DNA from: Chionomys nivalis | Taxonomy: Eukaryota; Chordata; Mammalia; Rodentia; Cricetidae | Direction of reading: 5' to 3' | DNA length: 64,000 nucleotides | Assembly: GCF_950005125.1 (NCBI RefSeq) | Contig: NC_080086.1 | Location: forward strand, 128,162,826 to 128,226,825 | Shown here: positions 10,570 to 20,639 of the stretch, piece by piece | Numbering within the stretch: position 1 is the first letter of the stretch | How the letters are laid out: each line of letters starts with the position of its first letter | Made by a program: the position numbers and the translations under genes | Notes under the pieces: model-generated | Seen by the model: the letters and a program-made list of their open reading frames with translations, nothing else | Database searches by the model: none | What the model was told of the DNA's origin: nothing

Positions 10570-11120
10570 GGTGGTTAATGAAGAAACTCAGAACCAGCCA
10601 AAGTACAGAGAATGAGTGTAGTGGTGGAGTGCTCAGCCACAAATGGGACATCTCTGTTTTCCCTTCCTCATGACTCAGACATAAGAGAAGCCAGAAAGAT
10701 CGGAAGAGCCAGAGAGGAGTAGAGCCAATTGGTGTCCTCTGAACATGTCAAACTGCTACATGTGAGAATTCACAGAGGCTGTAACTGCCTGCAGAAGACC
10801 AGCACAAGAGCAGTCAATATTCCATCACAGAGAGGGAGGGGCTTATGAACCCAATCCCAGCTGAGAAGCTATCGACAGCTAGCGGCATCTGGAGGAAGGA
10901 GACTCAGTTTTCTTTAAGGTGTGGCCTTTGATAGGTTGACCACAGTGTGACAGAGGGCCCCATGAGTACATGGGTAGCACAAATTGGACTTATTTAGACA
11001 AAATTAAGTCACAAAGTTGGGAAGGGTCAAGTAGGTGGGAGTGAATCTGGGAGGATTTAGGGAGAGGAGTGGGAGGAGAATATGGTCAAATTTGGTGTGT
11101 GACACTTTCAAAGAACTAGT
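10570..11120 (+). mobile_element. LINE-1 3' UTR (Lx type), 5'-truncated
   Basis: Sense L1 3' UTR blocks in order: 'agccagaaagatcggaagag', 'cacagaggctgtaactgcct', 'agctgagaagctatcgacag', 'gactcagttttctttaaggt', 'tgtggcctttgataggttga', then a purine-rich run and 'caaagaactagtaaaatta'. No ORF2 sequence is present. Confidence 0.75.
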
Positions 11121-11215
11121 AAAATTATTTAAATTAGTAAATTTAATTATTGTGTTAATTGAATTAGTTTAATTAACTTAAATTTAACTTAAATTAGTAA
11201 AATTCTATTTAAAAC
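11121..11215. repeat. TTAA-rich low-complexity tract
   Basis: Degenerate iteration of aaattagt/ttaatt words between the L1 tail and the B2 insertion. Probably an expanded and decayed L1 tail. Confidence 0.6.
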
Positions 11216-11235
11216 TACTCATTTTTGTTATTTTT

Positions 11236-11464
11236 AAAATCATATGCGTGGGGGCTGGAGAGATGGCTCAGTGGTTAAGAGCATTGCCTGCTCTTCCAAA
11301 GGTCCTGAGTTCAATTCCCAGCAACCACATGGTGGCTCACAACCATCTGTAATAAGGTCTGGTGCCCTCTTCTGGCCTTCGGCATACACACAGATAGACC
11401 ATTGTATACATAATAAATAATAAATAAATATTTAAAAAAAAAAAAATATAAAATCATATGCGTG
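11236..11464 (+). mobile_element. Full-length B2 SINE with perfect target-site duplications
   Basis: The body runs 11251-11449. It starts 'ggggctggagagatggctca', and keeps a pol III A box (tggctcagtgg) and B box (gttcaattccc), then 'ccacatggtggctcacaacc', 'tgccctcttctggcc', AATAAA-rich sequence and poly-A. The 15-bp direct repeat aaaatcatatgcgtg flanks it exactly (11236-11250 and 11450-11464). The perfect duplication indicates a relatively young insertion. A and B boxes look intact, so pol III transcription is possible in principle. Confidence 0.95.
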
Positions 11465-11494
11465 TGTGTGTATATCTATGTGTCAGTATATGCA

Positions 11495-11590
11495 CACATA
11501 TGCAGTGCCAGGGTCCAGAAGAGAGCATCAGACCTGGTCCCCATTAAGAGCAGTACTCAGACTTAGCCACTGAGCCATTTCTCCAACCCC
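11495..11590 (-). mobile_element. B2/B3-class SINE with internal deletion
   Basis: Reverse blocks 'gggtccagaagagagcatca' and 'gccactgagccatttctcca' are joined, with most of the middle of the element missing. Confidence 0.7.
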
Positions 11591-11599
11591 AAGATTTGT

Positions 11600-11955
11600 A
11601 CCTTACCTGGGTCTGTATCCTCTGTGGCTTCCCCGGGTCTGGCATAGAGGAGTTGGGCAGGAAATATTTGTTGAACAATGCTGTATTTGACTTCATAATC
11701 CTCATAAAGCAGAGTACATGTAAGTCAAATGTTCAAATAAAATCATTATTTTCACAGGGAAGGGAGAAATGAAAAGTGAACAAGGATCTTAAGAAATTGA
11801 ATATGGCAAGATTTCTAAATTTCAAAGTTTTCCATTTCTCTCTTCTTTGCTCTAACAGCTGCTATTGACTTAATTCTATCTTACATCTTTTGCCCTGTCT
11901 TGCTTAATGTTCCTCACTAGCATTTTCCTTTTCCTCACGGCTCCATCCTACCCGC
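11600..11955. other. Unique DNA
   Basis: Nothing recognisable. Confidence 0.4.
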
Positions 11956-11957
11956 TC

Positions 11958-12030
11958 TCACTCTCCCTCCCTCCGTCCTTCCTTCCCTCCCTCCCTCCCT
12001 TCTTCCTCTCCTTTTGTTTCTCTTCCTTGG
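11958..12030. repeat. (CCCT/CCTT)n polypyrimidine tract
   Basis: Imperfect ctccctcc/ttcc units; pyrimidine-only over roughly 60 bp on the plus strand. Confidence 0.85.
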
Positions 12031-12935
12031 AGTGTTAGTTTATTCTTCACAAATATACAAAGACTGATGACCCAACTGCAAAAACTTAGAAGTCATTGAG
12101 ATGTCGCCAGAGGCACAAATGTACCATCTGAGAGAATCTCTATTTTTACTTGTCAATGTTTTCTCTTTGTTCGTGGCAGTTTTCTGTGACCTGTACAATC
12201 AGAAAGCATTAAGGATACTCTTAGTTTTATACCGTGGAGTAATAAAGGATCTTGGTGCCATTGTGGTAATTTAGTCAAAGGTCCATCAGATTTTTTCCCC
12301 TGAGATTCTCTGATCTTAAACCTACCTGTCAATTATCATTCATCTATGGACACACACATCTGTCTTGACGGAGAGCATGTGAGACCGGCTGACACAGAGC
12401 AAAACTGACTTTATTTGTAGGAGCCATGGTTTTGTGTAGATGTCTCCTGAGGCCACAGCAGAGCAGTGCAGCAAGTTGCAGCAGCTGTTGCTTCTGAAAA
12501 ACCTCCCCGTAATCCCCGATTTCTACAAGAGGTATGCAAAAATGCTCTGACTTTAGTCCTCATATATTGGTCCATGATTTCCCTGAGCTCGGTCCCTTCG
12601 TTGTCTCTGCAGTATGTCTGTAAGACTAGACGACAACTTTGAAGAAGCCAAGCTACAGGAAGCCACACATGTTTCCCCTCTGAGGAGGTGTGGCCTGTAG
12701 GGGGAGGTAGTCCTGACAGCCAGGAGCTAGACTGTTCTGGAGGCCAGAAGGACCAGAGGCTGTGGTTTCTTCCTTGCTTGCAATGTTATTTCCCATATTC
12801 TCCCTCCCAGGCATCATCACTGCAGACTCAGGGCTGGCAAGGACTTCACGAGCCAGGCAGGGGCTGTACAGACACGACACAGATTTTGTTAACATTACAG
12901 TTCTATATTAATTTACATGCTTGATGATCAGTCTT
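12031..12935. other. Unclassified DNA; possible decayed repeat at 12.36-12.90 kb
   Basis: Frames at 12411-12668 and 12653-12895 (minus) and 12688-12924 (plus) are open but short. None shows a domain that I recognise. The stretch is less AT-rich than its flanks. Confidence 0.35.
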
Positions 12936-12939
12936 ATTT

Positions 12940-13160
12940 TTTTTACTTAATTTCAATATTATGAGTGTTTTCCTGATTGTATGTCTGTGGATGATGTACT
13001 ATATGAACCACGTGCATATAGTACCTGCAGAGGCCAGAAAAGGGTGTTGGATCCCCTGGGACTGGAGTTACAGACATTGTGATCTGTCACATGGGTGCTG
13101 GGATTGAAATCCAGGGCTCTTCCAGTGCTTTTCACTGCTGAACCTTCTCTCCAACCCCCA
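12940..13160 (-). mobile_element. B3 SINE
   Basis: Reverse B3: 'attatgagtgttttcctgat', 'gcagaggccagaaaagggtg', 'tggatcccctgggactggag', 'cacatgggtgctgggattga', 'cttctctccaaccccc'. Nearly full length but diverged. Confidence 0.85.
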
Positions 13161-13329
13161 TATGTTTATTTTATTACTGTGCTTTCCTGTTTCCATTTAG
13201 TCTGAATGCTCTACCACGGTTGTGATTATGTCAGTGTGTTCATATTTCAACATATACTAACCAAGCATCTACCAAGTGTCAGTCACAAGAGAAGAAAATG
13301 AGTCACTTCCTGCCTTCTTCGTTTATTTC

Positions 13330-13515
13330 ATTGTTATTCATTCAGTCAATAAATATTTACCAGGCACCTACTTCATGCCGTCTATGGTTGCTATCATGGG
13401 AATATAAAAAAATAGATAACTTTTCTTGCCGTAATATTTTAAATGGGGACTGATAAACAATAAACAAATAAATATATGGCATACCATATGGTGAGGAGTG
13501 CTACAGAGAAAAATA
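13330..13515. mobile_element. Ancient mammalian repeat fragment (L2/MIR age)
   Basis: 'ttcattcagtcaataaatat...accaggcacctacttcatgc' and 'gataaacaataaacaaataa...ggtgaggagtgctacagaga' follow a well-known degenerate mammalian repeat pattern. Family uncertain. Confidence 0.45.
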
Positions 13516-14871
13516 CTATATTTCTGTTAAAAATGGAATAGCTGTATTTCCCATTCGGCTGGGAAGGCACTGCCCAGTCTCCAGTCTCCAAAGTCAGGTC
13601 CTGCATGCTCTACAAGACAAGGTGCCAGTGAGTCTCAGGTCTGTGTGCACTACAAGAAATGTTTGTTGTTGATCTAAAATTTAACAGTGCGTTTGTGTGC
13701 AAGCTGGCAACTGAAGCACCCTCTCTGCCCCCATCTGGAACGATTAACTCTCCTACAAACTGTCATAGAACCCCCTTTTGTCTGCTAAGACATTCTGGTT
13801 CCTGGTAGCCTCAATGTTACACCAAGAAATTGAATCATCTGTCCTCAACTGAAGCACACCAGGTTCAAACCACACCTGCTGTCTTTTCCTCTCTTTCTAA
13901 TGTGAAGCAGAGACTGGCTATCCCGTAGGCATGACTGCATTTATTTAAAATAATGCTAAGGACATTTTATATAGACTTTAAAATGAGAACATTCCTTAAA
14001 CGTGCAGATTCCGTAGGGGCACAGCCATTTAACTGAGATTATTGGCTACCCAAAGTTTATGTATTGCAAGATACTAACTAGGATCCTAATTTTCTCGCCA
14101 TCTCCAATACACTTCTCTATTGCTGCATAGGCTTGTACTTACACTGTATTTTGGCTGCTTTTGCTCAGCCAGTTCACCAACACGGTTGCTCACTGACAGA
14201 TATAAGGCAATCTGGGTGTAAGAAAATAGCCTGGTATTTTGCGATGGCTCCCAAACCCCAAGGTACGATCTCTGAGGACTCTGGAATGGTTGGAATCGCA
14301 GAGGTCTTTGGAATGTGAGAAAGAGAATGTGCCGAAGTCAGTTTCAAAGCAAATGGAGGGTTTGGTGTGGATAGTGCTTGATGCAGAGGTAGGAAGTCGG
14401 TCCTCTCTTCCCAGGAGGAGCTGACCTTGCTACTGCTAGGGAGGATCATTTATTTCACCCTCTTCCTCTCCCCCAACAGGGACTTGACACAGATGCTCAG
14501 CTACCGGGAACAGTAGCAAGTGCAGACACCCGCTGGTCCTGCTAATTACCAAACAACTCCCGGGATGAGGGCATTGGTTTAACACCTGGGCAAAGGTAGC
14601 TGACTCTGTTAGAACTAGACAATGTTGGCTTTGCAGTTATTGCAGATTCCCAGATCATTAATCAGAGAAATAGTGCTTTGTACCTGGGAAGCAGGGCCGC
14701 AGAGAATCTTTTACCTTCGATTAGCGGGAGTTTGCTACAAAAAGAACCATAAACACAGTTCTTTAGCTTTCCTAGAGCAGAATACATGGCCATCTCGGAA
14801 ACGCCTGATGTGAACTCATTTGTACTTAGATCAAATTTGTTGCCTGAAACATTAGTGAAAGGTACGCTCAC

Positions 14872-15000
14872 CATGCTGCTCCCACTGTGGATGGCTCCTT
14901 TCTCTGCATGGTTGGATCGTGCAGCCGCTTGTTTTGAAGGTAGGCACTTCGTTAACGTGAGCAGTATCAGGGCTGTCAAAAGAGCCCTGAAGATCACCAT
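14872..15000 (-). CDS. Candidate signal-peptide first exon (hypothetical)
   Basis: A minus-strand ATG (14998-15000) opens 43 codons ending exactly at a good splice donor, ATG|GTGAGC (intron would begin at 14871). The peptide starts MVIFRALLTALILLTLTKC, a basic residue then a ~13-residue hydrophobic core, and continues with a polar Ser/Ala/Lys/His-rich segment; this looks like a secretory signal peptide. The frame is open upstream to 15117 and stays open through the putative intron to 14662 (151 codons in all), so the donor is not forced. Upstream lie a TATA-like box and a palindromic CRE in promoter-like order. A TATA 18-26 bp above the ATG would place transcription start at or just past this ATG, so the exon might be non-coding. 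I do not recognise the protein, and no second exon is identified. It may be chance. Confidence 0.22.
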
Positions 15001-15017
15001 TGAACAGCTCCCTTCCC

Positions 15018-15026
15018 CTTTTATTA
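15018..15026 (-). promoter_or_regulatory. TATA-like box
   Basis: Minus-strand cctaataaaaggg, within a short GC-richer context (ggggagcctaataaaagggg). It lies ~37 bp downstream of the CRE and ~18 bp upstream of the candidate ATG. TATA variants of this kind are functional in some genes; function here is inference. Confidence 0.25.
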
Positions 15027-15062
15027 GGCTCCCCAGCACCTCTAACTTATTTGCTGTTTGAG

Positions 15063-15070
15063 TGACGTCA
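15063..15070. promoter_or_regulatory. Palindromic CRE (TGACGTCA)
   Basis: The full 8-bp cAMP response element, the consensus for CREB/ATF dimers, with its CpG intact in a CpG-poor genome. An exact 8-mer is expected about once per 64 kb by chance. Its value comes from lying about 40 bp upstream of a TATA-like box and candidate first exon. Confidence 0.35.
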
Positions 15071-15164
15071 TTCTCCAAGCATCTCCACATCCCATTGTGC
15101 CATGTCAAGAACTCCATCTTGACAAGTCACCTAGGAAGCTAAGGCATTTCACCCTCGCACCACC

Positions 15165-15215
15165 ACCAAATTGACAGATGAGGAAATTGAGGCACGGTTA
15201 AGAGATCGGACTGGT
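15165..15215 (-). mobile_element. MIR core fragment
   Basis: 'gacagatgaggaaattgagg' then 'cacggttaagagatc' is the reverse MIR core. Confidence 0.6.
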
Positions 15216-16277
15216 TTGCTTTAAGCCACTTGTCAAACTTCCTGCCCATTTTGATTCTTCAGTGACCAGTGACCTGGGGCTACCTCGTGGGCTCACTTCA
15301 GGATGGGCTATTTTAGCACCCATCTCATTTTGACTTGCTGCCACATCCTGAGGTCTTTCACCTCTCAGCTGATCTGCCATCTTGTGGCTGTGGGTCAGGC
15401 ATGTGGTCTGGGTTTTCTAGAAAGAGAGCTATTTGCCAGGGCCAAATCATCCCTTCCAGCATGTACAGGGGAAATCACATCAAGATCAGATTTGGATTTA
15501 GAGGTTAAATGAAGTCATTGCCACTCTGGCCCCACACATATATTTCTTTATCGATAGCATCTTATGCTCTGTTGTAAAGTCCGTCACTTTCCATTCATCT
15601 TCACTGCGGACATTTAAAGGGTTTTTGTCCCTGTGATAGAGTAATGAAAAATATGTAAATCTGTGTCCTCCACTCATGAACCTGAACATAATTTCCAATT
15701 TCAAGATAATGTAATAAGATATGCAAGCCACCTATGTACCATGCCTAGAAAACAGTGCCAACCACTGGCCTCCTAACACAATGAATCTTCCTCTACGTCT
15801 GTTGTAGACACAACCCTAAAGGGACTGTGCTTGTTTATTTGAGTCATTGTGGCGCTAAAGAGTTAAGAGTTCCATGGATCACATGCTGATTACACAGCTT
15901 CTGTCTGAACCGATAGTAAGCATCATGACTTCATCTTAAGGAATAGTTGGGATTAATAAACCTTTCTATACACCGTGACTGAAGAGGTTTCAAATCAAAG
16001 TAAAACAAACTGGACTGAGTCGTGCTTGGCCAGCGAGCGTGTTCTCAGACCACACGCATCAGACCTACTTGAGATGGCCATCAACAAGGTTGTTTGTGGG
16101 CTCCAATCAAGCAGGCCTATTGAAGCGGAAAGATGTCTTGGGGGTCCACGCACTGAGTTATCAGGCCGCCTCCTCCCCCCTCACTAGTGTTTGAAGAGCC
16201 TACTGGACTCGAAGGGAAGTGCTCTGCTTTATGTTCCTATAGACGTGAAGCAAAGCTCTGATATTACGGAGTCTTGC

Positions 16278-16345
16278 GATCTTCAGCAAAATGCTCAGCG
16301 GCTTGCTGTTCCGGTTTCCTCATCTGTGAAGAGTGAGTGACACAG
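16278..16345 (+). mobile_element. MIR core fragment
   Basis: 'ggtttcctcatctgtgaaga' preceded by 'cagcaaaatgctcagcggct' matches the sense MIR core. Confidence 0.5.
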
Positions 16346-16987
16346 TTTCCCTGAGAAGGAAAAGCGGCTGGTAAAGCCAGCTCATACAGCTGTTTTCCTG
16401 CCATGCTTCGCTGCTGTGAAATGGCCTCTCCCGCTAAGAAATAGCTTTCATAGGCTGCATCAGTTGACTTTCTGAGGGGTTACTCGAAGTGGGGAGAGAC
16501 TGATGGAATGGAAGGATGAGTCACCTGGGAAGACCGCAGTCATCTGCAGCTTGAGGAAGTGCTGTCTTCCAGAGCAGTGCTCCCTGAACCTCTGACACCA
16601 TCATCCTGCATTCCTGGAGCGCTTGTCATGCGTCCAGATTCGGAGGCTTCAGACCGTCCCTGGGGATGGACCTGTGGCGAGGAGAAGCAGAATTGCTCCC
16701 TGTAATGAACTTCCGAGCTGATTCTTAGGAAGCACAATTAGGGGAAGCATAGCCTAGCAAATGTGAAGGTTTTTATCTGTATGATTCCAGGTCATAATTT
16801 TCTTCTAGCCAATCCAAATGCTGGGCTTACGGACCATGACTCTGTCTGGGGGCAATGAAAGTAGTAGCAATAGTAGGACTAACTCCAATTAGTAGTAAAT
16901 GACAACTACCAAGTCACTCAGTTCTAGGCATTATTTATAAAACCATTATTATCATCATTATCATTATTGCCATTATCACTTAATTTC

Positions 16988-17052
16988 TTGGTATGAGAAC
17001 CAGGACTTTATATTTGTTAGGCAAACACTACCACTTGGCTATCCCCAGCCTC
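16988..17052 (-). mobile_element. ID-type SINE fragment
   Basis: On the minus strand it reads 'gaggctggggatagccaagt' then 'ggtagtgtttgcctaacaaa', the tRNA-like ID head, with degraded B box. Confidence 0.7.
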
Positions 17053-17679
17053 TGTTTTATACTTGAAATACATTAACTAGCCTTTGCAGCAATACCTGAC
17101 ACTCCCCATATTGTTATAATTATCTGTGATTTATGGAGAAAACAAGCACTGTCTAGCTGTTCAGGGCAAAGCAGGACTGAGAGCCTGTGCTATCCTCCAG
17201 GAAGATACACCGCATCTCTGCACTGAATCAGAGAGGAATGCCACAGGGAGCTAAGCCATAGTAGTGTTTGTCACCTTGCATTCCTGAAGAGGTTCTTTAA
17301 CCTAGTTGGGAGGAGGGGTAGGGCTTGGAACAAGTCAGGCTTTTAGGAAGTTGGCATGAGGGAAAAAGAGATCTAAGTAAATTTCACGGTCATTCTAGGA
17401 GAGTCTCAGCAAACGGCTTCAACTAGATTGTGGTGAGATCAGGGCATTGGTTCAGCCCTTTCTAGTTTTCTGCAGCCTTCTGGGACACTGTGGATTCTCA
17501 GAACAGACCCTACTTTTGGTCCCCATATATGCCGTCCTCTGAGAAAAGCTACTCGTCAAGTCTCAGCATCATACTCCTGTTGAGAAACTGGAGGATTTCC
17601 TGCTTGGAAGCCCACAGGGCTCATTTGTCATGCTTGACGACCTGGCTGTTGCTGTCGCTGCTGTTGCTCCTGGCCCTGC

Positions 17680-17849
17680 TCTTTTTTCTTCCTTTCTTTT
17701 CCTCTCCTAGGCCCAAGACTTCATGTTTTCTACTAACAGCATCATTCTTAACAGTATCGGGAAAAGTCTTTGACCTTGACCCTGAGGATGATATTGATGA
17801 GCTGGGTCATGAAATGATCAAGGAGAGGACAGTCTTATGTGTAGCTTGA
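17680..17849 (+). other. Strong 3' splice-site-like signal with open frame
   Basis: A ~30-nt polypyrimidine run (17675-17708) ends in CTAG at 17707-17710, followed by a 46-codon stretch open to a stop after 17849. The frame (17490-17849, 119 codons overall) ends with an acidic segment (DLDPEDDIDELGHEM). No domain is recognised, and the upstream half is probably intron-like. Such pyrimidine-AG motifs also occur by chance. Confidence 0.2.
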
Positions 17850-18669
17850 GCTACTTCAAGGAGCTTAGCTATTCATCTAAGGATTTGTCTGCCGCTTCTG
17901 GCCATTTCCTAAACACACAAGCCTCTATCACCGTGAAAACAACTGCTCACATTTCTGGAAAGACTATTTAGGACCACATAGTTCTGTCCTAAACACTAAC
18001 ACTCCTGCATCAACGGACAGCATCTCAAAGGGTTTCTCCAGTCTCTCAGTCTTATTTCCAGGCACTCTCGTAAAGCTAATTGGAAGCCCCAGGCTTTATT
18101 TTTCTTTGTGCCTGAGGAATGAGGTCCTGCTAAGTATTTGTGTTATTATTCTAAAATCCTTGTCTGAGAAACAGATGCGAGGAGAACATGCAATCAAAAG
18201 TGAGAAGAAATGATTGCAGCTGAGAATAAATATTTATTTTCACACGTTAGGGCCCTTTCTGTAGTGGCTTCCCATAATAATTTAGCAACGATGAAAGTCA
18301 AATAATAAATGTATCTGCTGTTTGTGCATAAAAATGTTGTTACTAACCTGCCATTGTGAAGGGTGTGTGTTTTGAATGTTTTTTTTCCATTAGTGCCAAT
18401 GTATTTGGGCAATGCCAGTGGTAGGCTCTTGCCTGACCCAACTGGTAATCAGTAGCAGGCATCTGCAGAAGAGATAGCCAAGATTTTTCTGGCATTTTCT
18501 GTAGTCAAGGAAATGTAGGCCAGATTTCCACGGCTCGGGTGAAGTGAGGCACTCTTTCTCAGTGCCACCAGCACAGTGGGTTGTGTATGCATTGCATGAG
18601 TGAAGACGCCGCATAGCCATAGAGGGGGATGACATCACACTGGAAGGCACAATAAATATCAAAGTTGGA

Positions 18670-19366
18670 TATGCTTTCTTTTTTCCATTTTATATTTTTT
18701 GCTTCTTTGTCAAAAATCAGACGTTCGTAGGTGTGTGGATTGATATCTCGGTCTTTGATTTGGTTCCATTTGTCATCCTGTCTGTTCTTATGCCAATACC
18801 AGGCTGTTTTCAGTACTGTAGCTCTGTAGTAGAGTTTGAAGTCAGGAATTGTGATGCTTCCAGAAGTTCCTTTATTGTACAGGATTGTTTTGGCTATCCT
18901 GGATTTTTTGTTTTTCCATATGAAGCTGAGTATTGTTCTTTCGAGGTCTTTGAAGAACTTTGCTGGAACTTGATAGGGATTGCATTGAATCTGTAGATTG
19001 CTTTTGGTAAGATTGCCATTTTTACTATGTTAATTCTACCTACCCAAGACCATGGGAGATCTTTCCATTTTCTGGTGTCTTCTTCACTTTCTTTCTTCAA
19101 AGATTTAAGTTCTTGTCATACAGGTCTTTCACTTGCTTGGTTAGAGTTACTGAAAGATACTTTATTTTATTTGTGACTATTGTGAAAGGTGATGTTTTTA
19201 TGACTTCTTTCTCAGCCCATTTATAATCTGTGTAAAGGAGGGTTACTGATTTTTTTTCGAGTTAATCTTGTATTCTGCTACATTACTGAAGGTGTTTATG
19301 AGTTGTAGAAGTTCCTTGATAAAATTTTTGGGGTCACTTATGTAAACTATTATATCATCAGCAAAT
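18670..19366 (-). pseudogene. LINE-1 ORF2 fragment, RT to thumb region (inverted half)
   Basis: Antisense remnant of the L1 ORF2 reverse transcriptase. The longest open piece (18894-19100) covers the segment just after the catalytic fingers/palm, 'KWKDLPWSWVGRINIVKMAI'. In the intact family ORF2p supplies endonuclease and reverse transcriptase for target-primed insertion. Broken here by frameshifts and by the inversion boundary. Confidence 0.8.
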
Positions 19367-19379
19367 TCAACAAATGGTG

Positions 19380-20395
19380 CTGGCATATCTGGATATCAAC
19401 AGGTAGAAGAATGAAAATAGATCTGCCGCCATGCACAAAACTCAAGTCCAAATGGATCAAAGACTTCAACATAAAACCAACCACACTGAACCTCATAGAA
19501 GAGAAAGTGGGAAGTACACTTGAATGCATTGGCACAGGAGACCACTTCCTGAATATAACTCCAGTAGCACAGACACTGAGAGCAACAATTAATAAATGGG
19601 ACCTCCTGAAACTGAAAAGCTTCTGCAAAGCAAAGGACACGGTCAACAAGACAAAACAACAGCTTACAGAATGGGAAAAGATCTTCCCTAACCCCACATC
19701 AGACAGAGGTCTGATGTGCAAAATATAAAAAGATCTCAAGAAACTGGTCATTAAAAGAACAAATAATCCAATAAAAAATGGAGTACAGACCCAAACAGAG
19801 AACTCTCAACAGAGGAATCTAAAAGGACTGAAAGACACTTAAGGAAGTATTCAATACCCTTAGTCATCAGAGAAATATAAATCAAAACAACTCTGAGATT
19901 CCATCTTATACCTATTAAGAATGGCCAAGATCAAAAACACGGATGGCAACTTATGCTGGAGAGGATTTGGGGTAAAGGGAACACTCCTCCACTGATGGTG
20001 GGATTGTAAACTGGTACAACACCTTTGGATGTTAGTGTGGCGATTTCTCAAAAAATTAGGAAACAACCTACTTCAAGACCCAACAATACTACATTTTGAT
20101 ATATACCCAAAGGGTGTTCAATCATAACACAAGGACATGTGCTCAGCTATGTTCATAGCAGCATTATTTGTCATAGCCAGAACCTGGAAACAACCTAAAT
20201 GCCCCTCGACTGAAGAACGGATAGGAAAAATGTGGTACATTTATACAATGGAGTACTACATAGTGGAAAAAATAATGACATCTTGAAATTTGTGGGTACA
20301 TGGATGGATCTAGGAAACATCATATTGAGTGAGGTAACCCAGACCCCAAAATACAAATATCATATGTACTCACTCATAAATGGCTTTAGCAGAAA
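19380..20395 (+). pseudogene. LINE-1 ORF2 C-terminal fragment (sense half)
   Basis: The open piece 19411-19728 encodes the conserved C-terminal region (TKLKSKWIKDFNIKPTTLNL...). It is followed, after a stop, by the cysteine-region and terminal blocks ('atgtggtacatttatacaat', 'gagtgaggtaacccagaccc'). Non-functional. Confidence 0.85.
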
Positions 20396-20639
20396 GCAAA
20401 GCAAACAAACAAACAAACAAAACAAAATAAAACAAAAAAACTAGCCTACAATTTACAATCCCAGAGAACCTAGACAACAAAAAGGACCCTAAAAGAGACA
20501 TACATGGATCTAATCTCCATGGGAAGTAGAAAAGACAAGATCTCCTGAGTAAATTTGGATCATGGGAGAGGGTAGAAAGGAAGGGGAGAAAAATATATAG
20601 CTCAAAAACAATTAGAAAAAATAAATGTTAAAGTTGAAG

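Larger units (their letters stand above)
13516..18650. other. Long nearly repeat-free, CpG-retaining block
   Basis: Five kilobases with only two MIR fragments, one ID fragment and an ATT/TCA-rich patch (16940-16982). CpG dinucleotides are clearly more frequent than elsewhere in the window, especially at 15.9-16.7 kb. This is the part of the window most likely to hold functional unique sequence. Individual signals are listed separately (14872-15070, 17680-17849). Confidence 0.5.
18651..20636. mobile_element. LINE-1 with 5' inversion (twin priming)
   Basis: 18664 to ~19366 is antisense ORF2. On the minus strand it begins at the reverse-transcriptase catalytic FADD region (18.9-19.4 kb) and includes the conserved WKDLPWSWVGRINIVKMAIL segment. 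From ~19367 the strand switches: the sense ORF2 C-terminal region and a short 3' UTR run to ~20620. The two parts meet without obvious loss: the left end reads (minus) ...aaagcatatccaac and the right part starts ...aacaaatggtgctggc, consecutive ORF2 words. Direct repeats of ~17 bp (aataaatatcaaagttg at 18651 and aataaatgttaaagttg at 20620, 2 mismatches) bound the copy. Several stops and indels mean it is inactive. Confidence 0.9.

Noticed and set aside
11251..11330. tRNA gene suggested by A and B boxes
   Set aside because: This is the tRNA-derived head of a B2 SINE with a 3' tail and target duplications.
12411..12668. Minus-strand frame with a plausible globular composition
   Set aside because: 85 codons with no recognised motif; the overlapping frames at 12653-12924 on both strands argue for chance openness in GC-richer DNA.
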